A DNA stretch of 9,681 nucleotides from Pseudomonadota bacterium (lineage in GTDB: Bacteria > Pseudomonadota > Gammaproteobacteria > Steroidobacterales > Steroidobacteraceae): assembly GCA_023433465.1 (NCBI GenBank), contig JAEZCR010000198.1:1-9681 (forward strand). Direction: 5' to 3'. The position numbers and the translations under genes are program-made. This document shows positions 5,384-9,681 of the stretch, one piece after another (position 1 is the stretch's first letter; every line of letters starts with the position of its first letter). The notes under the pieces are model-generated. The model was not told the origin of the DNA, ran no database searches, and worked only from the letters and a program-made list of their open reading frames with translations.

Positions 5384-8281
5384 ATGTTAGTTCGATCCGG
5401 ATTGGCCCGCGTCTTCGCGGTGTGCCTGGCGCTCCTCGCGGCGCAAGCTTTCTCCCAGACCTACAACTACGCCGAAGCCCTGCAGAAGTCGCTCTTCTTC
5501 TATGAAGCGCAGCGCTCGGGCGATCTGCCCGCCAATAACCGCGTCAACTGGCGTGGCGATTCGGGCATGAACGACGGGGCCGACGTGGGGCGCGACCTCA
5601 CGGGCGGCTGGTACGACGCCGGCGATCACGTGAAGTTCGGACTGCCGATGGCGGCCTCCGCGACCATGCTCGCGTGGGGCATCGTCGAATACCGTTCGGC
5701 CTACGTCTCCACCGGCCAGCTCGACAATGCGCTCGACCAGCTCAGGTGGGCGACTGACTACTTCATCAAGGCTCACCCATCCGCGAACGAACTGTACGGA
5801 CAGGTCGGCAATGGCGGCCAGGATCACGCCTGGTGGGGCCCGGCGGAGGTCATGCAGATGGCGCGCCCGTCGTATCGCATCACGACGAGTTGTCCCGGCT
5901 CCGACCTCGCGGGTGAAACCGCGGCCGCGATGGCGGCGGCGTCGATCGCGTTCCGGCCCACGGATCCCACCTATGCGAACACGCTGCTCTCGCACGCGCG
6001 CCAGCTGTATTCGTTCGCGGACAACTATCGCGGCAAGTACTCCGATTGCATCACCGACGCGGCCGGCTACTACCAGTCCTGGAGCGGTTACAACGACGAG
6101 CTCGTCTGGGGAGCGATCTGGCTGTATCGCGCCACGAGCGAGCAGGCCTTCCTCGACAAGGCGCAGTCTTACTACGCGAACCTGTCCAACCAGCAGCAGA
6201 CGACCAACAAGTCGTACAAGTGGACCATCGCCTGGGACGACAAGTCCTATGGCTGCTACGTGCTGCTCGCGAAGCTCACCGGCGCGACGCAATACCACCA
6301 GGACACGCAGCGCTGGCTCAACTGGTGGACGGTCGGCGGCACCACGCATGGCGCCGATGGCACACGCGTCAACTACAGCCCGGGTGGACAGGCGGTGCTC
6401 GACCAGTGGGGCTCGCTGCGTTACGCCGCGAATACCGCGTTCGCGGCGCTGATCTATTCGGACGCGATCACCGACACGGTGCTCAAGGCGCGTTACCACG
6501 ACTTCGCGCTGGGCCAGATCAACTACGCGCTCGGCTCCAACCCGCGCAATTCGAGCTACGTGGTCGGCTTCGGCAACAACCCGCCGCGCAATCCTCATCA
6601 CCGCACCGCGCATGGTTCGTGGACCGACCAGATCAACTTCCCGGTCCAGAGCCGGCACGTGTTGTACGGCGCCCTGGTCGGTGGTCCCTCGTCGGCGAAC
6701 GATCAATATACCGACGACCGGTCGAACTACGTGAACAACGAGGTCGCGACCGACTACAACGCGGCCTTCACGGGCGCGCTCGCGCGGCTTGCGCAGGAAT
6801 ACGGCGGCACGCCGCTCGCCAACTTCCCGCAGCCGGAGCCCGTGGTCGGCAACGAGATCTTCCCGGAGGCGTCGATCAATGCCTCGGGCTCGAACTTCAC
6901 CGAGCTCAAGGTGCTGCTCAACAATCAGTCGGGCTGGCCGGCTCGCATGGGCGACCGGCTCTCTTTCCGCTACTACTTCACGCTCGAGTCGGGCGTCTCG
7001 CCCTCACAGATCTCGATCACCGCCAACTACAACCAGTGCCTGGCGCCTTCGGGCCCGACGCTGCATTCCGGTTCCATCTACTACATCACGATCAACTGCA
7101 ACGGCGTGAAGATCTATCCGGGCGGGCAGTCGAACTACCGCAAGGAGGTGCAGTTCCGCATCGCGAGCTCGGGCGCGTGGGATCCGACCAATGACTGGTC
7201 GTACACGGGCGTTTCGACGACACCGGGGAGCACGCCCGTTCTCGTGCAGCGCATCCCCGTGTACGACAACGGCGTGCGCGTGTTCGGCAACGAACCCGGC
7301 GGCGGCACACCGGATACGCAGCCACCCACGACACCGGCGAACCTGCGCGTGACCACGACGACGTCGTCCACGGTGACCCTGGCCTGGGATGCATCGACCG
7401 ATGACGTGTCCGGCGTCACCGGCTACCAGGTGTTCCGCGGAACCGGCACGACGCCCGTCGGAACGCCGAGCGGACTGACCTTCACCGATACGGGTCTCGC
7501 GGCGAGCACCACCTATTCGTACACGGTGCGCGCGGTGGACGGCACGGGCAAGGTATCGGCCGCGAGCGCGGCGGTGAGCGGCACCACTACCGCGGTGAGC
7601 CAGGACTATTCGGTCGCGGCCTCCCCCGGCACCTTGTCGGTGGCGCGCGGCGCGAGCGGATCGACTTCGATCGCGATCTCGCGCACGAACTTCCCGGGCG
7701 CCGTGACGATGACCGCGAGCGGCTTGCCGAGCGGAGTGACCGTCGCGTTCAATCCATCGGGTTCCACCACCGGCAATTCGGTGACCGCGACCTTCACCGC
7801 GTCGGGCACGGCGACGCTCGGCACCGCGAACGTCACGATCACCGCGGCATCCGGTAGTTTGACCCGCACGACGACGATGGCCCTGACCGTGACCGGCGGT
7901 GGCAATGGCGGAACGGTCACCGCGGCTCCGGTGGTGTCGACCAGCAGCCCGTGGTTCAACGAGTTGCAGCTGCGTCTCGCGAACACCGGCACACTGACCG
8001 CGCTGACCGTGACCATCGTGGTTCAGCGCACGCCGGGCGTCAGCTACTCGGGCATGTACAACACCGTCGGCGGGCAGATCGCGCAGACCAATAGCAGCAC
8101 GACCGCCGCGATCACGTACACGTTCACGCTGGCGGCGGGCCAGACTTTGCCCGCCTCGACCAGCCGCACGTTCGCGGTGCAGACCAGCGGTAATGGAACC
8201 ACCCACCCCACCGCGGGGGATACGTGGACGGTGACTTACACCTCGGGAGGCCAGTCGTCCACCACGTCCGGCACCTTCTAA
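5384..8281 (+). CDS. Secreted multidomain GH9 cellulase (GH9-CBM3c-FN3-Ig-like-C-terminal domain)
   Basis: A 965-residue exported enzyme that cleaves beta-1,4-glucan with inversion. The signal peptide is 1-24 (AFS|Q). The GH9 module (about 25-475) carries the Asp pair in GGWYDAGDHVKFG (D78, with D81 as catalytic base by analogy with Thermobifida fusca Cel9A), the active-site PHHRTAHGS (404-412) and the catalytic acid E453 in NNEVATDYNAAF. A CBM3c-like module follows at about 489-611; in Cel9A this module feeds the chain into the active site and makes the enzyme processive. After a linker come an FN3 domain (about 642-735), an Ig-like Thr/Ser/Ala-rich domain (about 741-837) and a C-terminal domain (about 844-965) that I cannot place. 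The order matches Cel9A, except that a CBM2 stands at the end there. A strong AGGGGG ribosome site precedes ATG 5384. No catalytic residue is missing. It is divergent from the hybrid kinase. Confidence 0.95.
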   Translation: MLVRSGLARVFAVCLALLAAQAFSQTYNYAEALQKSLFFYEAQRSGDLPANNRVNWRGDSGMNDGADVGRDLTGGWYDAGDHVKFGLPMAASATMLAWGIVEYRSAYVSTGQLDNALDQLRWATDYFIKAHPSANELYGQVGNGGQDHAWWGPAEVMQMARPSYRITTSCPGSDLAGETAAAMAAASIAFRPTDPTYANTLLSHARQLYSFADNYRGKYSDCITDAAGYYQSWSGYNDELVWGAIWLYRATSEQAFLDKAQSYYANLSNQQQTTNKSYKWTIAWDDKSYGCYVLLAKLTGATQYHQDTQRWLNWWTVGGTTHGADGTRVNYSPGGQAVLDQWGSLRYAANTAFAALIYSDAITDTVLKARYHDFALGQINYALGSNPRNSSYVVGFGNNPPRNPHHRTAHGSWTDQINFPVQSRHVLYGALVGGPSSANDQYTDDRSNYVNNEVATDYNAAFTGALARLAQEYGGTPLANFPQPEPVVGNEIFPEASINASGSNFTELKVLLNNQSGWPARMGDRLSFRYYFTLESGVSPSQISITANYNQCLAPSGPTLHSGSIYYITINCNGVKIYPGGQSNYRKEVQFRIASSGAWDPTNDWSYTGVSTTPGSTPVLVQRIPVYDNGVRVFGNEPGGGTPDTQPPTTPANLRVTTTTSSTVTLAWDASTDDVSGVTGYQVFRGTGTTPVGTPSGLTFTDTGLAASTTYSYTVRAVDGTGKVSAASAAVSGTTTAVSQDYSVAASPGTLSVARGASGSTSIAISRTNFPGAVTMTASGLPSGVTVAFNPSGSTTGNSVTATFTASGTATLGTANVTITAASGSLTRTTTMALTVTGGGNGGTVTAAPVVSTSSPWFNELQLRLANTGTLTALTVTIVVQRTPGVSYSGMYNTVGGQIAQTNSSTTAAITYTFTLAAGQTLPASTSRTFAVQTSGNGTTHPTAGDTWTVTYTSGGQSSTTSGTF

Positions 8282-8301
8282 CCAGTCGCGGCTGAGAAAC
8301 A

Positions 8302-8333
8302 GGGGACGCACCTCGACGGGTGCGTCCCCTTTT
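8302..8333. terminator. Strong intrinsic terminator between cellulase and DUF6522 gene, probably bidirectional
   Basis: GGGGACGCACC (8302-8312) pairs perfectly with GGTGCGTCCCC (8319-8329) over 11 bp, followed by TTTT on the plus strand, 20 nt after the cellulase stop. On the minus strand the same stem follows the DUF6522 stop directly, with a weaker T-rich tail (TGTTTCTC), so it can serve both convergent transcripts. Confidence 0.9.
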
Positions 8334-8584
8334 CAGCCTGCGGCCGTGGTCGAGCGGTCGAGGATGGCGCCGGAGTCATCGATGACCAGGCGCAAACGAC
8401 GCTGTCCGTGAAAGAACGTCAGCCGCGTTCGTCCCGCGTCTTCGTCGATTCCGCGCTCGCACAGGCTCGTGATCCGGCGCTCACGCAACGCGGTCAGCAC
8501 GTCGGCGGCATCGAGCCCGAATTCTTCCGCGAGGATTTCGGCATCCACACTGAACTCTCCGCGCTCGGCAATCACTGCGTTCAT
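8333..8584 (-). CDS. Small DUF6522-family protein
   Basis: 83 residues, acidic and soluble, with no signal peptide or membrane segment. The sequence fits the DUF6522 pattern as I know it: an N-terminal helical part (about 10-35, with AEILAEEFGLDAADV), the conserved ITSLCERGIDED around C42, then beta-strands RTRLTFFHGQRRLRLVID and a closing phrase on the residue types DSGAILDRS. No function is established; members occur beside denitrification or nitric-oxide-related genes. The ATG overlaps the stop of the upstream gene as ATGA, so translation is probably coupled and the protein belongs to the haemoglobin operon. Its stop codon (8335-8333) overlaps the T-run of the cellulase terminator. C42 is the only Cys and a candidate functional residue (inference). 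Confidence 0.8.
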   Translation of the reverse strand: MNAVIAERGEFSVDAEILAEEFGLDAADVLTALRERRITSLCERGIDEDAGRTRLTFFHGQRRLRLVIDDSGAILDRSTTAAG

Positions 8585-9036
8585 CTGGCCTCCGATGCCT
8601 GCGTGTGGTCGAAGTGGCTCCGATATTCCAGCACAGCGCCCTGGAGCTCGGCGACAGCGGCCCCGGTGTTGGCGCCGCTTTCAAGGTGGCTGGCGGCCGA
8701 CATCATCCGGCCGATCAGCACGTGAAGCGCCGCATCGGGTTCCGGTGACAACTTGCAGTTCCTCACGATGTAGTTGACGTTGTCTTTGACGACCCGCGCC
8801 AGCTCCCGCGCCTTGTCCTGCGTAACCGGTTGGCCGCTGGCCTGTTCGACCGCGCTCTCGATTCGCGACATGCCCGCCCGCAATGGAGCATCCGTCGGCC
8901 ACAATTTGCCTTCGGGTGGCGCGGTCGCCGCGGCTTGATGTGCATCATGCGCGTCATGTGGATCGTGACTGGGCGGCACGGCGAGGCTTGCAGCCGACAG
9001 TGCAAGTGAAAGCAGGACGGTCAGTGTTCTCGTCAT
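8581..9036 (-). CDS. Small exported DnrO-like protein of a nitric-oxide/low-oxygen operon
   Basis: 151 residues from ATG 9036, with a GAGGG ribosome site that overlaps the stop of the haemoglobin gene; the frame is open further upstream but only inside that gene. Residues 1-20 form a signal peptide, so the mature protein is periplasmic. A His/Asp-rich stretch follows (SHDPHDAHDAH, 23-33), which could bind metal. The core has KLWPTDAPLRAGM (44-56), YIVRNCKLSPEPDAALH (89-105) with a single Cys (C94), and a helical end. This pattern resembles proteins annotated DnrO, known from the denitrification gene region of Pseudomonas stutzeri and found in Xanthomonadales; no biochemical activity is established. 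It lies 11 nt after the haemoglobin gene and overlaps the DUF6522 gene by 4 bp. The family call is from memory of the motif and less certain than the gene itself. Confidence 0.75.
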   Translation of the reverse strand: MTRTLTVLLSLALSAASLAVPPSHDPHDAHDAHQAAATAPPEGKLWPTDAPLRAGMSRIESAVEQASGQPVTQDKARELARVVKDNVNYIVRNCKLSPEPDAALHVLIGRMMSAASHLESGANTGAAVAELQGAVLEYRSHFDHTQASEAR

Positions 9037-9047
9037 GTTCGTTTCCC

Positions 9048-9506
9048 TCATTCGCGAACGTACCTGTCGCCTCTGCCGAGCAGCACGCCCTGGCCGCTCG
9101 CGATTCCGAACTCCAGGCTCGTCGCGATCCTGCGCGCGGGCTCGATGAAATGCAGGGCGACTGGCTCGGCGAACAGCTCGCGCGCGGTCCGCTCGAAGAG
9201 TTCGAGCCAGCGATCGAAGTGCAAGGCATCGACCGGCAGAGGCAGGTGCTTGCGCATCGGCTGCCCGCTGTACACGCCGCTCGCCAGCACGACCGACGAC
9301 CAGAATGCGCACATCCGTTGCAGGTGAGGCTCCCAATCGCGGATGCGCGCAGCGAAGATGGGTCCGAGCAGCTCGTCTTCGCGGATTCGCGCGTAGAAGC
9401 CGCGGACGAGCTGCTCGATCATGCGCTCGTCGATCCCGGTCCTCTCGCGCATGCGCTGCAGGTCCCGGGCTCGGCGCTCTTCGTCATTGAGTGCGGTTTT
9501 CGTCAT
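9048..9506 (-). CDS. Group III truncated haemoglobin
   Basis: 152 residues, slightly long for the group (usually about 130) because of a charged N-terminal extension of about 20 residues. The globin key positions align with Campylobacter Ctb: B10 Tyr Y38 (GFYARI, then ELLGPIF), E7 His H61 (EPHLQRM), proximal haem ligand H87 (GQPMRKHLPL) and G8 Trp W100 (FDRWLELF). The haem pocket is thus complete. Group III globins are cytoplasmic and are linked to oxygen or peroxide chemistry and nitrosative stress; the exact role is unsettled. It is the first gene of the operon with the DnrO-like and DUF6522 genes. An FNR/DNR-type box is centred 46.5 nt upstream of the A of ATG 9506. The ribosome site there is weak (GAG); ATG 9452 would give a family-typical length and is an alternative start. 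Confidence 0.92.
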   Translation of the reverse strand: MTKTALNDEERRARDLQRMRERTGIDERMIEQLVRGFYARIREDELLGPIFAARIRDWEPHLQRMCAFWSSVVLASGVYSGQPMRKHLPLPVDALHFDRWLELFERTARELFAEPVALHFIEPARRIATSLEFGIASGQGVLLGRGDRYVRE

Positions 9507-9545
9507 CGTTGGCGCTCAGTGTGCGCACGGGAACCCAACGCCGCA

Positions 9546-9559
9546 CTGATCCAGATCAG
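9546..9559 (-). promoter_or_regulatory. FNR/DNR-type binding site upstream of the haemoglobin operon
   Basis: CTGATCCAGATCAG has perfectly symmetric CTGAT/ATCAG arms around 4 nt, against the FNR/Anr/Dnr consensus TTGAT-N4-ATCAA (one change per half, at the outermost base). If centred at -41.5, transcription would begin near 9511, and a -10-like CACACT (9523-9518, three of six matches) is in the right place. It implies activation under low oxygen or by nitric oxide. Confidence 0.7.
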
Positions 9560-9597
9560 GACCCCGGCGAACGGGACCCCGCGAAGTTCCAGGAATC

Positions 9598-9681
9598 CTA
9601 CGAAGCGGAAAGTCGCTCGAGTCCACCCATGTACGATCGGAGCGCGGCCGGCACGGTGATCGAGCCGTCCGCGTTCTGGTA
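9598..9681 (-). CDS. serS: Seryl-tRNA synthetase, C-terminal end (partial)
   Basis: The last 27 codons and the TAG stop of a gene entering from the right edge. The visible end reads YQNADGSITVPAALRSYMGG and then seven more residues. This matches the conserved end of bacterial SerRS (enquadgs-type motif followed by VPxxLRPYMGG), the cytoplasmic enzyme that charges tRNA-Ser with serine. One departure is Ser in place of the usual Pro before YMGG. No hairpin with a T-run follows the stop, so some read-through into the haemoglobin operon is possible. The catalytic part is not visible. Confidence 0.85.
   Translation of the reverse strand, partial: YQNADGSITVPAALRSYMGGLERLSAS

Noticed and set aside
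5118..5505. Small plus-strand frames upstream of the cellulase start
   Set aside because: No ribosome site or coding character; they overlap the promoter region and the signal-peptide codons in another frame.
5387..8311. 439- and 435-codon minus-strand frames antisense to the cellulase
   Set aside because: Arg/Val/Gly-rich shadows created by GC bias at third positions; no ribosome site or domain seen.

Overview
The window reads as chromosomal DNA of a GC-rich Pseudomonadota, most likely a gammaproteobacterium of the Xanthomonadales/Steroidobacterales/Nevskiales kind. That placement is an inference from base composition, a Thermobifida-Cel9A-like cellulase in a Gram-negative setting, a LuxR-type response regulator with a hybrid kinase, and a DnrO-like gene. 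There is no phage, transposase, integrase or CRISPR array in view.

Layout. (1) Positions 1-2253, minus strand: the N-terminal 751 residues of a very large secreted glycine-rich repeat protein. It has a signal peptide, a proline-rich N-terminal region and then at least nine units of about 51-58 residues centred on AQSIGGGGG. It looks like an autotransporter passenger, but the C-terminus lies outside the window. (2) 2328-2417, minus: tRNA-Ser(UGA), with its own intrinsic terminator only 18 nt before the adhesin start codon. (3) 2669-3325, plus: NarL/LuxR-type response regulator, meeting tail-to-tail (65-bp overlap) (4) a membrane-bound hybrid histidine kinase at 3261-5051, minus. (5) 5384-8281, plus: a secreted multidomain family 9 cellulase (GH9-CBM3c-FN3-Ig-like-unassigned C-terminal domain), closed by a strong terminator at 8302-8333. 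(6) 9506-8333, minus: a tight three-gene operon of a group III truncated haemoglobin, a small exported DnrO-like protein and a DUF6522-type protein. It is preceded by a symmetric FNR/DNR-type box at 9546-9559. (7) 9598-9681, minus: the last 27 codons of seryl-tRNA synthetase.

How it may work together (inference). The kinase and the cellulase are transcribed divergently from a shared 332-bp region, and a response regulator sits next to the kinase, so local control of cellulose degradation (and perhaps of the surface adhesin) by this two-component pair is plausible but unproven. The haemoglobin operon is the most distinctive small system: its gene content and its box both point to a response to nitric oxide or low oxygen. 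Two of its three proteins have no known biochemical function.

The long open frames antisense to the adhesin, kinase and cellulase are products of GC-rich codon bias and are not annotated.
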